The translations under genes and the position numbers were made by a program. The notes beneath the pieces are model-generated. The model did no database searches. It saw nothing but the letters and a program-made list of their open reading frames with translations, and had not been told where the DNA came from. From Candidatus Latescibacterota bacterium (GTDB taxonomy: Bacteria > Latescibacterota > UBA2968), in NCBI GenBank assembly GCA_022823725.1, contig JAJEHL010000026.1, positions 186,001 to 250,000 of the forward strand: a stretch of DNA of 64,000 nt, written 5' to 3'. Positions 49,462 to 59,029 of this stretch are shown one piece after another (the first letter of the stretch is position 1; every line of letters starts with the position of its first letter).

Positions 49462-51840
49462 ATGATTAAAAATTATCTGATCGTTGCGATTCGCAACATC
49501 TCCAGAAACAAAACATTCTCTGCGATCAACATCCTCGGTCTTGCAATTGGCATGGCCTGTTGCATCCTCATTCTGCTCTATGTTCAGGATGAACTGAGCT
49601 ACGACCAGCACCACGAACACGCACACCGAATCTATCGGGTTGCCGTAGAGGCAAAAATCGGCGGGATTATGCGTCAGTCCCCGGTCACGTCATTGCCAAT
49701 GGGACCTGCACTTGCCACAGACTATCCCGAAGTGATAAAGGCTGTACGGTTTTATGGAGGGGATGACCCCAGAATGCTTGTTGGAGATCAATACGGTCAT
49801 TTCTTTTATGAAGATGATCTCTGGTTCACCGATCCAAATTTTTTTCAAGTCTTCACTTTTCCACTCAGCCAGGGGGATCCAGAGACAGCATTTTTAGAAC
49901 CCTATTCTGTTGTGATTACAGAAGCAGTAGCTCAGAAGTATTTTGGTGTACAAAGTCCGATAGGACAGATCCTGTCCTTCAATGATAAAGAATTTAAGGT
50001 AACGGGTGTGTTGAAGGACACGTCTCACAACTCTCATTTCCCATTCGATCTTCTCGCATCTCCTATACCCCCTAAACCAAATTTTTGGTTTAATCACGAG
50101 TTTTATACCTATCTGTTGCTTCAACAAAATGATTCTGCTGGAGAATTGGAAGCGAAATTGCCCGACTTTATTGAGAGACATGCAGGTAAAGAGTACAAGG
50201 TTTTAGGCCGTCCAATTACGTACTTCCTGCAACCCCTGACTGACATTCATTTGTATAATTTGGAAGGGGAAATGAGTCCCAACGGCGATATCCGGTATAT
50301 CTATCTCTTCCTGATCATTGCCCTTTTCGTACTTGTGCTCGCCTGTATCAACTTTATGAACCTCTCCACGGCTCGATCAGCAACCCGGTCAAAAGAGGTT
50401 GGCATGCGAAAAGTCGTTGGCGCTAACCGCACGCAACTAATCCGTCAGTTTATGGGTGAATCCATATTGCTGGCGTTATTAGCACTATTTTTTGCCATTG
50501 CTTTTGTCGAAGTCTCACTCCCCGCGTTCAACGCCTTTATCCAGCGCGAATTGGTATTGGATTACATGGGTAATTGGCATGTCGTATTAACCTTGCTCGG
50601 AGTTGTGTTATTTGCAGGACTGCTCTCGGGAATTTATCCCGCCTTATTCCTCTCGGCGTTTCAGCCAGTAGAGGTCTTAAAAAGCACGGTGAAGCGAGGG
50701 TTGAAAACATCTGGTTCCCGCAAAACGCTCATCGTGTTTCAATTTGTCATTTCGATTGTTCTCATTATTGGAACGGTTGTCGTTTATGATCAAGTAGATT
50801 ATATCAGAAACAAGAAACTCGGCTTCGATAAAGAACATGTCATTGTGATGCCTGATCCCGGTGAACAAGTGACAGAGAGATACAGGTCAATCTTGTCAAC
50901 ATATCCAAATGTGCTGAATACTTCGCGGTCTGGTTCTGTGCCGGGGCGAGGTGCCCCAGCGAGGCCGTTTCGACCTTTCTCTGATCAGGCAAATACTGAC
51001 CGCTTCATGATGAACTATCTCGATGTTGATCACGAATTTATCTCAACTTATGGCCTTGAACTTATAGAGGGTAGAGACTTTATTTCCGGTGAGAAATATG
51101 GAACGTTTATGCTCAATGAAGCCGCCATGCGAAAATTTGGATGGACTTCCTGCGCCAATCAAAAACTCGAAGAGGTTTATCCAACAGAAGAGGGTAAAGT
51201 TAAAGTAGCGGTCCGGGGGAATGTGGTGGGGGTTGTGAAGGACTTTCACTACAAGTCTCTGCATCATGAAATTGAACCGCTAATTATCAGGCTGGTAAGC
51301 TGGTTTGAGTATTTTGCTATACGGATTCGTTCCGATGATGTCGCAGACACACTCAGTTTTCTAAAGACGCAATGGCAGGAAATCGCACCGAATAAGCCAT
51401 TCGACTATTTCTTCCTCGACGACGATTACGACAAACTCTATCGCGCAGAAGAACAGACAGGCACACTCTTTGGCCTTTTCTCTATACTCGCCATCTTCGT
51501 CGCCAGCCTCGGACTCTTCGGACTCGCCTCGTTCACCGCTCAACTGCGCATCAAAGAAATCGGCATCCGAAAAGTCCTGGGTGCATCCATTTCCAATCTC
51601 GTACTCATGTTATCAAAAGAGTTTACCCTGCTCGTAGGACTTGCCAATCTCATTGCCTGGCCAATCGCCTATTACGCGATGAACAGGTGGCTACAGGATT
51701 TCGCCTATCGCATTGATCTGGAGATATGGGCGTTTGTATTGAGTGGTCTTCTGGCGTTGTTCATCGCGTTGACCACAGTGAGTTATCAAGCGTGGAAAGT
51801 TGCCCGCACCAATCCCGTGGATGCCCTGAGATATGAGTGA
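49462..51840 (+). CDS. FtsX/MacB-type ABC transporter permease D
   Basis: A 792-residue FtsX permease with the usual layout (coupling motifs KEVGMRKVVGAN and KEIGIRKVLGAS). The two ends share the C- and A-ending codon preference of its neighbours, whereas the middle (about 49700-51350) prefers T-ending codons and is less GC-rich. This suggests a mosaic origin by recombination between paralogues. No Walker motif. It has no near duplicate in the window. A decayed toxin-antitoxin locus lies between it and permease B2. Confidence 0.88.
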   Translation: MIKNYLIVAIRNISRNKTFSAINILGLAIGMACCILILLYVQDELSYDQHHEHAHRIYRVAVEAKIGGIMRQSPVTSLPMGPALATDYPEVIKAVRFYGGDDPRMLVGDQYGHFFYEDDLWFTDPNFFQVFTFPLSQGDPETAFLEPYSVVITEAVAQKYFGVQSPIGQILSFNDKEFKVTGVLKDTSHNSHFPFDLLASPIPPKPNFWFNHEFYTYLLLQQNDSAGELEAKLPDFIERHAGKEYKVLGRPITYFLQPLTDIHLYNLEGEMSPNGDIRYIYLFLIIALFVLVLACINFMNLSTARSATRSKEVGMRKVVGANRTQLIRQFMGESILLALLALFFAIAFVEVSLPAFNAFIQRELVLDYMGNWHVVLTLLGVVLFAGLLSGIYPALFLSAFQPVEVLKSTVKRGLKTSGSRKTLIVFQFVISIVLIIGTVVVYDQVDYIRNKKLGFDKEHVIVMPDPGEQVTERYRSILSTYPNVLNTSRSGSVPGRGAPARPFRPFSDQANTDRFMMNYLDVDHEFISTYGLELIEGRDFISGEKYGTFMLNEAAMRKFGWTSCANQKLEEVYPTEEGKVKVAVRGNVVGVVKDFHYKSLHHEIEPLIIRLVSWFEYFAIRIRSDDVADTLSFLKTQWQEIAPNKPFDYFFLDDDYDKLYRAEEQTGTLFGLFSILAIFVASLGLFGLASFTAQLRIKEIGIRKVLGASISNLVLMLSKEFTLLVGLANLIAWPIAYYAMNRWLQDFAYRIDLEIWAFVLSGLLALFIALTTVSYQAWKVARTNPVDALRYE

Positions 51841-51907
51841 GCTATCAGGTCGCCCACCTTCGTTCAATCGGATATAAATCAAATGTTATATTAGAATCGG
51901 GACATTT

Positions 51908-51988
51908 TCAACAATACTTTGGGCGATGATGAAAGGAAAGAGTTTTGAGGACATCGAGATGGGCAGGACTAATAGGAAGGAGGTCCAT
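51908..51988 (-). pseudogene. Remnant of a PIN-domain (VapC-like) toxin
   Basis: Read on the minus strand, this stretch codes LLPISPAHLDVLKTLSFHHR and then stops. This matches the C-terminal part of PIN toxins of the Sll0205 type, where LPIT-x-EHA-x-x-x-x-LPLHHRDPFDRLLIAQ is typical. The N-terminal half with the first acidic residues and everything after HHR are missing. It overlaps the antitoxin 3' end in another frame, so a deletion has joined the two genes. Confidence 0.7.
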
Positions 51989-52277
51989 CGAGATCGTCAA
52001 GAGGTTCGTCAAAATCATCTGACATTTTAACAAGCCCCCTTGCACTGCCAAATTTTGGAACTGGCTGTTTGGGCGGGAGTGCTTCTTCATCAATCAGTGC
52101 CCATGCCTCATCGCTCGCCTTGTCCCATTGGTCTAATTCAGACTTAAGTTCAGGCGTCATATCCACCGGACGAATGAGAATATCTACATAGATGCCATTA
52201 GGCAAGGGAGTATTGCTCTGAGGCACAATCACACCGTCTTTGATAATTCCTGGAATTGTCCAACGCTTGGTTTCCAT
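51969..52277 (-). CDS. Antitoxin-like protein (DUF2281/Phd-type), orphaned by deletion
   Basis: A 102-residue protein. The N-terminal half (RWTIPGIIKDGVIVPQSNTPLPNGIYVDILIRP) is like AbrB-type or DUF2281 antitoxins, and the C-terminal GSARGLVKMSDDFDEPLDDL is the toxin-binding tail typical of antitoxins paired with PIN toxins. The last six residues (DGPPSY) come from the out-of-frame toxin remnant, showing that the gene was fused by deletion. The start at 52277 is chosen because METKRW begins the domain. It may be a non-functional relic or still a free antitoxin. Confidence 0.72.
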   Translation of the reverse strand: METKRWTIPGIIKDGVIVPQSNTPLPNGIYVDILIRPVDMTPELKSELDQWDKASDEAWALIDEEALPPKQPVPKFGSARGLVKMSDDFDEPLDDLDGPPSY

Positions 52278-52382
52278 AAAAAAGGTCTCCAACACACAAT
52301 GCGAATTTTCTCTTAATCTCGTGAGTTTAAATATCGTGAATTTATGGTAGTTTTGCAATTCTGTATTTATAGGAGATGTAAA

Positions 52383-54743
52383 ATGTTTAGAGCCAATGCT
52401 GAAATATCTTTACTCAGTAGCTATCTAAAAACAGCGATTCGCAACCTCGCCAGACACCGTGTGTACTCGGCCATCAACATCATCGGCCTGTCCATCGCCC
52501 TCGCCTTTTGCATCCTCACCTTTCTCTTTGTCCATAACGAATGGACCTACGACACCTTTCACGAAAACGGCGAGCGCATCTATCGGGTTTATATAAAAGG
52601 GCGAGGCGAGCGCGTTCACGGTGTAACACCCGGCCCTCTTGGACCTGCATTAACAGAAGCCTTTCCCGACATGCAGACGGTTCGTTTCGCGTCTCGCACG
52701 GGGAAAATTGGAACAGAAAATCGCGCTCTTCGAGCGAAGCTGGGATTTACCGATCCCAACTTCCTCGACATTTTTTCTTTTCCAATCCTTCAGGGCGGTC
52801 CATCTCATACCCTTCAAGACAAATACTCCGCACTCATAACAGAAAAAACTGCTCAGAAATATTTCAACAATGCCAATCCAATCGGAGCAATACTTCCAAT
52901 TGAATACAAAAATGAAATCCAGGATTACACCATCACGGGCATCGTGCAAAACGCGCCCAAAAACTCCACAATTCAATTTGACGTACTACTACCCTTCGAA
53001 CAAAGCAAGGTCGAAGACAGATGGAATTACTACAGCATATTTACTTTCATAATGCTCCCCCCAAATGTACACCCCAACAGTCTCGAACAACAATTTCCCA
53101 AATGGACCAAAAACTGGTGGGACGAAAAGCGCGAGAACCAGATCAAACTTCAACCACTCACCCAGATGCACTTCGACCAAAGCATGTACGTAAGCCGTCG
53201 CAGTAATCCAGTTTACTCATACATCTTATCGGGCATCGCAATCCTCGTCCTATTTATTGCATGTGTCAACTTCATGACCTTAACCCTCGGACGACAGGCA
53301 ACGCGGGCGCGAGAAGTCGGCTTGCGAAAAGTCGTCGGCGCAAAACGCATGCAAATCGCAAACCAATTTATCGGCGAATCTCTGTTACTCATCACCATAG
53401 CACTCACCGCCGGCATTGCCATCGCAGAACTCGCCTTGCCAACATTCAATAACCTGTCCGGGAAATCCCTATCCATGAGCGACGGCCTCAACACCTCAAC
53501 ACTCGCCTTTCTCATTCTTCTCGTCAGTCTCGTCGGCATCACAGCAGGGGGGTATCCCGCCCTTATCCTATCCCGATTACAGCCGACCCAAATCATCGCG
53601 AGCAAATTGCAGATCAAAACGGGCAATCATTTTGGCAACGTATTGATCATCTTTCAATTTGCCCTATCCATATTCTTCATCATCACCGCCCTGATGGTGG
53701 GCAAACAACTCACCTTTTTGAGAACCCAATCCTTGGGATATCAAACCGAACACGTTGTCGCCATTTCGACCAAAGACCTGAAAAAAGAAAACAAAACCAC
53801 AGAAACGGTTTTTCGGGATGCCTTGCTGTCTCATCCCGCTGTGATCAGCACGACATGGCTCAACCATCCTCTAAACAACGACATGAGTTTGTCCACCTAT
53901 GTAACATATCAGGGAGAGCCTGAGCAACGCGTTGAAGGTATCAGTATTGACTACGACCTGTTCAAAACACTCGACATCAAACTCGTTGCGGGTCGAGAAT
54001 ACAGCAGAGAATTTCCAACCGATCAGACAGAAGCGGTCATTGTCAACGAAGCACTCGTCGAAAAATTCGGCATAGAAGACCCGACCGGCAAAACAATCAA
54101 ATACGGCGGCTCAAAAGACAGAACCATCATCGGCGTTGTTCAAAATTTCCATTTCCGCTCCCTGCATCATAAAGTTGAACCCGCTGTTCTACCACTCAGC
54201 ACAAGCACCGGACGCTTGTTGGTCCGCATTCGCCCCGAAAATGTACCGGGCACCATCGCATTCATAAAAGAACAATGGGCTGAAGTCGCACCCAACCACG
54301 CATTCAACTTCTCGTTCATCGACGAAGCCCTGGACAAACAATACAAAAAAGAAGAACGCTGGAATCTCATGATTCAATACGCCACTGGATTCGCCATCTT
54401 CATCGCGGCTCTCGGCGCATTTGGACTCGCTGCGCTCGCCACCACCAGACGCACCAAAGAAATCGGCATTCGCAAAGTCTTAGGTGCATCCCAGACACAA
54501 ATCTTGTCCCTGCTCTCGCGAGAATTTGTCCTCTACATCGCCCTATCAAGCCTTATCGCATTCCCCATCGCCTATTACGCGACCAATCAATGGTTACAAA
54601 CCTTCGCTTACCGCACCGAATTGGGTATTGGTGTATTCTTACTCGGCAGCGTCGCCATGTTCCTCGTCGTCCTCACAACGGTCACCACCCAGGCCTTCAA
54701 AGCCGCACGCGCAAACCCGGCGGATGCATTAAGAGACGAGTAA
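52383..54743 (+). CDS. FtsX/MacB-type ABC transporter permease B2
   Basis: A 786-residue near copy of permease B1, with the same coupling motifs and nearly the same final 150 residues. The ATG at 52383 has a TATAGGAGAT site; the longer frame from 52344 is rejected. Differences from B1 concentrate in residues about 60-230, the first extracytoplasmic domain, so the copies may bind different partners. A terminator follows about 80 bases after the stop, and a second sigma-54 promoter comes before permease C2, so C2 is under separate control. Confidence 0.9.
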   Translation: MFRANAEISLLSSYLKTAIRNLARHRVYSAINIIGLSIALAFCILTFLFVHNEWTYDTFHENGERIYRVYIKGRGERVHGVTPGPLGPALTEAFPDMQTVRFASRTGKIGTENRALRAKLGFTDPNFLDIFSFPILQGGPSHTLQDKYSALITEKTAQKYFNNANPIGAILPIEYKNEIQDYTITGIVQNAPKNSTIQFDVLLPFEQSKVEDRWNYYSIFTFIMLPPNVHPNSLEQQFPKWTKNWWDEKRENQIKLQPLTQMHFDQSMYVSRRSNPVYSYILSGIAILVLFIACVNFMTLTLGRQATRAREVGLRKVVGAKRMQIANQFIGESLLLITIALTAGIAIAELALPTFNNLSGKSLSMSDGLNTSTLAFLILLVSLVGITAGGYPALILSRLQPTQIIASKLQIKTGNHFGNVLIIFQFALSIFFIITALMVGKQLTFLRTQSLGYQTEHVVAISTKDLKKENKTTETVFRDALLSHPAVISTTWLNHPLNNDMSLSTYVTYQGEPEQRVEGISIDYDLFKTLDIKLVAGREYSREFPTDQTEAVIVNEALVEKFGIEDPTGKTIKYGGSKDRTIIGVVQNFHFRSLHHKVEPAVLPLSTSTGRLLVRIRPENVPGTIAFIKEQWAEVAPNHAFNFSFIDEALDKQYKKEERWNLMIQYATGFAIFIAALGAFGLAALATTRRTKEIGIRKVLGASQTQILSLLSREFVLYIALSSLIAFPIAYYATNQWLQTFAYRTELGIGVFLLGSVAMFLVVLTTVTTQAFKAARANPADALRDE

Positions 54744-54822
54744 AAACAGGGATAGAAAACACATCTATTTTCGTATCGTAGAATAAAATCCTGAATAAGT
54801 AATGGTTCTGCGGATAATACAG

Positions 54823-54859
54823 CAGGCACATTGGAATCAAAACAATGTGCCTGTTTTTT
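54823..54859 (+). terminator. Terminator after permease B2
   Basis: CAGGCACATTG (54823-54833) pairs perfectly with CAATGTGCCTG (54843-54853), followed by TTTTTT. It separates the B2 unit from the second sigma-54 promoter. Confidence 0.9.
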
Positions 54860-54866
54860 GTATTAA

Positions 54867-54905
54867 GTGTTCATTTTCGGACACTACTGTATCAAAATCG
54901 GACAC
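54867..54905 (+). promoter_or_regulatory. Upstream activator element, copy 2
   Basis: The same 39-base block as at 41478-41516, with no differences that I see. It starts seven bases after the T-tract of the terminator and ends 64 bases before the second sigma-54 promoter, the same spacing as copy 1. Confidence 0.8.
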
Positions 54906-54969
54906 CTATTGAACTGCGCTCATGACACAAATTTTCATAACTGATTGTAAAATATAGAGAAGAAGTTTT

Positions 54970-54985
54970 TGGCACAGAAATTGCT
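54970..54985 (+). promoter_or_regulatory. Sigma-54 (-24/-12) promoter, copy 2
   Basis: TGGCACAGAAATTGCT has the GG-N10-GC spacing of sigma-54 promoters. It drives permease C2, whose ATG is 49 bases further on, and probably the adaptor and ATPase genes beyond. Confidence 0.87.
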
Positions 54986-55034
54986 TGTTATTTTTATAGA
55001 TTCACCCTTTCACATACGGAACAGGTGGAAGATC

Positions 55035-57458
55035 ATGATCAAAAATTACTTTGTTGTCGCGATCCGCAATTTGATGCGGCACAAATTGTACACATCCATC
55101 AATGTACTGGGACTTGCCATTGGGCTGGCGTGTGGCATCTTGATCCTGTTGTACATCCAACAAGAGTTTGCAGTAGATCGCTCCCACACCCTAAGCGACC
55201 GCATTTACAAAGTGATTCGAGAAAAGCGCAGCAGTACGCAAACAACTTATGAAGAAGGCACATCAGGCGCACTCGGACCTGTGTTGAAAGAAACATTTCC
55301 CGAAGTAGAAACAACGGTGCGTATCTGGCAGTGGCTTGTGTCTGCACAATACGGCAAACGCAAAAATCGATCTACCCTGACACTGATAGATGACAACTTT
55401 CTGGACGTGTTCGATTTTCCCCTCATAAAAGGCGATCCAAAGACCGCGTTTCGCACACCCTACTCTGTGGTCATAACTGACGACATGGCGCAACATTTAT
55501 TTGGCGATACGGACCCGATGGGCCAAACAGTTTCTGTTGACAATCGCATTTTTCCAGGCGAGTACACAGTAACAGGTATCGTAAAGGCACCACAACGCTC
55601 ATCAGACCTTCATTTTCACTTACTCACAACCACAATACCCTCCGTAGAAAAAACGCCGTGGATAATGTGGCTACCCAGGCAATCGTGGCGTCCAGTAAAC
55701 ACATACGTACTATTAAAAACAGGACAAAACGCAGAAACCCTGCAAACAAAAATGCAGCCATTGATCAAACAATATATGGGAGATGAAGTTGCGGCAAAAA
55801 ACACCTATCATCTACAGTCCCTACACCGCGTGTACCTGTATGGCGAATCCGATTTTAACCCGGCTGCCAACAGCCCCATACAACAAATTTACATACTAAC
55901 GGCCATCGGACTGATCGTAGTGGTCATTGCATGCGTGAACTTTACCAATCTGGCAACTGCAAGGGCTATCACTCGTAAGCGCGAAGTCGGCGTGCGAAAA
56001 GTGGTCGGCGCGCATCGTCCACAACTGATGATTCAATTTTTAACTGAATCTCTGCTTTTAACCTCCGTCGCCCTGCTGATTGCCCTGGCACTGGTCGAGT
56101 TATCCCTGCCCTTATTCAACCAATTTGTACGCGGCAATTTACACCTCAACGCGGCTACAGTAATAATAGGTACGCCAGCAGTACTGGCATTAACATTGTT
56201 GGTCGGATTGCTGGCGGGATGGTATCCGGCGTTCTTCCTCTCATCCTTTAGTCCGGTCACAGTATTAAAAAGTAGGGCGTCTTCCACCTCCGGTTCCACA
56301 GGACTGAAGAAAGGACTCGTGATTTTTCAGTTCGGCATGTCCATTTTGCTGGTAATCTGCACCCTGGTGGTTTATCAGCAACTGCGATTTATAGAAACCA
56401 AAGATATGGGTTTCACGCGCGATCACATTGTAAGTGTGCCAATCTTTGCTCATGATCGCGAGCATGAATTCGACCCACAAATGCGCCTTTCGGCACGCCA
56501 CCAGACGGTGAAACAGGTATTTCTCGAACACCCCAATATCCTCAGCGCATCGGCATTGAGATACGACATTTCTGGATACGGTGGACGACCGCGACTAATC
56601 TGGCCCGATGGAGACCCCACAAAAGAACGAACAATTCGCATAAACGAGGTAGATGATTCGTTCTTTGAAATATTCGACATTCCCGTGCTTCGCGGTCGCG
56701 TCTTTTCAGCCGATGTTGCCAGCGACGCATCTCAGGCAATTATTTTGAACGAAACAGCCATGCGCCTGCTCGGCTGGGAGGACGACCCGATTGGCAAGCA
56801 GATTCTGTTACCCGCTTATGAAAACCGATCCCTGATCGTAATTGGCGTCGTAAAAGATTACCACAGTTTGACACTGCGCGAAGAAATCGCACCCATGGGA
56901 TTTATAGGCGATTGGAGGCTGTTTTATTCATTGGCCCTGCGCGTCCGACCAGAAAACACCGCGCAAATCCTGTCCTTTCTCGAAACACAGTGGAAACGCT
57001 TTGTGCCAGACGCACCCTTTCGATATATGTTTTTGGACGAGATCATACAGTGGTACTATTTCAACGAACGGCTCACTGGTAAAATGCTCAGCGTGTTTTC
57101 ATTACTGGCAATTTTTGTAGCCTGTTTGGGACTGTTCGGACTGGCCGCATTCATGGTTCAATCACGCATCAAAGAAATTGGTGTGCGGAAGGTACTGGGC
57201 GCATCCACATCTCATCTGGTGACGCTCCTCTCGCGCGAGTTTATGTTGCTCATTCTGCTTGCCAATCTCACCGCCTGGCCAATCGCCTACTATCTCATGC
57301 GCGACTGGCTCTCCGGGTTTGCCTATCAGACAAACCTGAATGTCCTGCCATTTGTCACAAGCGCGATAATGGCACTGATCATCGCCTTTGGGACCGTAAG
57401 CCTGCAAGCCATGCGCGCAGCGCGATCCAATCCAATTGATGCCTTGCGAGATGAGTAA
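55035..57458 (+). CDS. FtsX/MacB-type ABC transporter permease C2
   Basis: An 807-residue paralogue of permease C1 with the same length and motifs (REVGVRKVVGAH, KEIGVRKVLGAS). The ATG at 55035 follows AGGTGGA; the longer frame would start within the sigma-54 promoter. Differences from C1 are spread but denser in both extracytoplasmic domains. It is the first gene after the second sigma-54 promoter. The adaptor gene follows after 118 bases. Confidence 0.9.
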   Translation: MIKNYFVVAIRNLMRHKLYTSINVLGLAIGLACGILILLYIQQEFAVDRSHTLSDRIYKVIREKRSSTQTTYEEGTSGALGPVLKETFPEVETTVRIWQWLVSAQYGKRKNRSTLTLIDDNFLDVFDFPLIKGDPKTAFRTPYSVVITDDMAQHLFGDTDPMGQTVSVDNRIFPGEYTVTGIVKAPQRSSDLHFHLLTTTIPSVEKTPWIMWLPRQSWRPVNTYVLLKTGQNAETLQTKMQPLIKQYMGDEVAAKNTYHLQSLHRVYLYGESDFNPAANSPIQQIYILTAIGLIVVVIACVNFTNLATARAITRKREVGVRKVVGAHRPQLMIQFLTESLLLTSVALLIALALVELSLPLFNQFVRGNLHLNAATVIIGTPAVLALTLLVGLLAGWYPAFFLSSFSPVTVLKSRASSTSGSTGLKKGLVIFQFGMSILLVICTLVVYQQLRFIETKDMGFTRDHIVSVPIFAHDREHEFDPQMRLSARHQTVKQVFLEHPNILSASALRYDISGYGGRPRLIWPDGDPTKERTIRINEVDDSFFEIFDIPVLRGRVFSADVASDASQAIILNETAMRLLGWEDDPIGKQILLPAYENRSLIVIGVVKDYHSLTLREEIAPMGFIGDWRLFYSLALRVRPENTAQILSFLETQWKRFVPDAPFRYMFLDEIIQWYYFNERLTGKMLSVFSLLAIFVACLGLFGLAAFMVQSRIKEIGVRKVLGASTSHLVTLLSREFMLLILLANLTAWPIAYYLMRDWLSGFAYQTNLNVLPFVTSAIMALIIAFGTVSLQAMRAARSNPIDALRDE

Positions 57459-57576
57459 AAATCGAGAATGGATAGGATAGAGGCACATTAACGCAAAACA
57501 AAGTTGAATATTGTTCAAAGTATGACTATTTTCCCCATTCAGCATTCACACCAAACTTTAGATAGAGGGTACAAAC

Positions 57577-58926
57577 GTGTCAACACCCGAACGAGATGAT
57601 GCACAAAAAAAGAAAGCCGTACCCAGCTTTGTGGGCAGCGGTTCGTCTTCGCCCCAACCGTCAACAGACACCCCGGGCATGGACCGCAGAGTAGAAAAGA
57701 AAGTATGGACACCAAAGCGCATTGCGACCATAAGCGGAATCGCCATATTTGTGTGTGCCGTGATCTACATGGCGATCTTTGGCGACCACAGCGCCCGGCT
57801 CAATGTACAGATCGACCGGATTACCATCTCAGAAGTCACGCGCGGTCCCTTTCAGGAATTTACAGTCCAGCGCGGCACTGTATTGCCGATACAAACCTAT
57901 TATATCGACGCACTGGAAGGCGGGCAAATAGAGGAAATCTTCCTGGAAGAAGGGACCATGGTCGAAAAGGGGAGGCCCATTTTGAAATTGTCGAATCCCA
58001 CCCTGGAACAAAATATTTTAACCCAGGAAGCCCGCTTGTTCGAACAAATCAACAACATGGAAAACACGCGGTTGAATCTGGAAAATCGGGCCATTCGCAA
58101 CCGCCAGGAACTGATGCGCGTTGAATTGAACTTGCGGGAGACAGAACGCCAATACGAAAAGCAGAAAGTTTTATATGAACGCGGACTTACTTCCCAAGAC
58201 CTGTTTGAAGGTGCGCGAGATCGATATCAAAACGATCAGAAACGCAGGTCATTTGCATTGGAAACAGTACGCCAGGACTCGCTGTATCGCATCAACCAAC
58301 TCGCTGCACTGGACACGAGCGCCAGAAGCTTGCAACGACAATTGGAACATGTGCGCCGCCCATTGGAAAACCTCACCGTGCGCGCCCCCATTGCAGGGCA
58401 ATTATCCCAATTAAATGCAGAAATCGGCCAGTTGATGAACAGGGGAAGGCGCATTGGCCAGGTCGATGTACTCGACGCCTACAAGATGCGGGTGGGCATC
58501 GATGAATTTTACATCACGAGAATCACAAAAGGACTCAAAGGCACCATTGAAATCGACGATAAAGCTTATGACCTCACAATCCGTCGGGTCTTTCCCGAAG
58601 TCTTAGAAGGACAATTTGAAGTCGATATGGATTTTGTCGATGCGACACCTCAAAGCATTCGGCGCGGTCAAACAGAACAGATACGATTGGAACTCGACGC
58701 ACCCGAAGAAGCCCTCTTGCTCCCCCGCGGCGGATTTTATCAAACAACGGGCGGCAACTGGGTATTTGTCGTCGAAGGCGACGAAGCCATACGCCGCGAC
58801 GTACGCATAGGCCGCCAAAGCCCCGAATACTTCGAAGTCCTCGCTGGCCTCTCTCCCGGCGAGCGCGTGGTCACATCGTCCTATGACAATTACGAAGAAA
58901 TCGACAAGTTGGTTTTAAAGCAGTAA
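57577..58926 (+). CDS. HlyD/MacA-type periplasmic adaptor (membrane fusion protein)
   Basis: A 449-residue adaptor that should link the permease to an outer-membrane channel. It has one membrane anchor (residues 49-68), a barrel-sandwich half (residues about 95-140, starting EGGQIEEIFLEEGTMVEKG), a long coiled-coil hairpin (about 145-265), the returning half (LTVRAPIAGQLSQL) and a C-terminal beta domain. GTG at 57577 is the start, with AGAGGGT upstream. The N-terminal 45 residues are charged and disordered. It is the only adaptor in the window, and no TolC-like gene is seen. Confidence 0.88.
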   Translation: MSTPERDDAQKKKAVPSFVGSGSSSPQPSTDTPGMDRRVEKKVWTPKRIATISGIAIFVCAVIYMAIFGDHSARLNVQIDRITISEVTRGPFQEFTVQRGTVLPIQTYYIDALEGGQIEEIFLEEGTMVEKGRPILKLSNPTLEQNILTQEARLFEQINNMENTRLNLENRAIRNRQELMRVELNLRETERQYEKQKVLYERGLTSQDLFEGARDRYQNDQKRRSFALETVRQDSLYRINQLAALDTSARSLQRQLEHVRRPLENLTVRAPIAGQLSQLNAEIGQLMNRGRRIGQVDVLDAYKMRVGIDEFYITRITKGLKGTIEIDDKAYDLTIRRVFPEVLEGQFEVDMDFVDATPQSIRRGQTEQIRLELDAPEEALLLPRGGFYQTTGGNWVFVVEGDEAIRRDVRIGRQSPEYFEVLAGLSPGERVVTSSYDNYEEIDKLVLKQ

Positions 58927-59029
58927 GAGGTGAGACATAAGAAGTAAGACGACCACTCAACACCGCCCAAAATCAGGTAAATTGATTATAATAAGCCACA
59001 AATTACACCTGAACTGACTGGAGAATTCC

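Noticed and set aside
52345-52362. A sigma-54-like ATGGTAGTTTTGCAA before permease B2.
   Set aside because: Only seven bases separate GG and GC, whereas ten are required, and there is no activator element upstream.
57490-57506. A sigma-54-like AGGCACATTAACGCA before the adaptor gene.
   Set aside because: Spacing is nine bases, the -12 element lacks TTGC, and no activator block is near.
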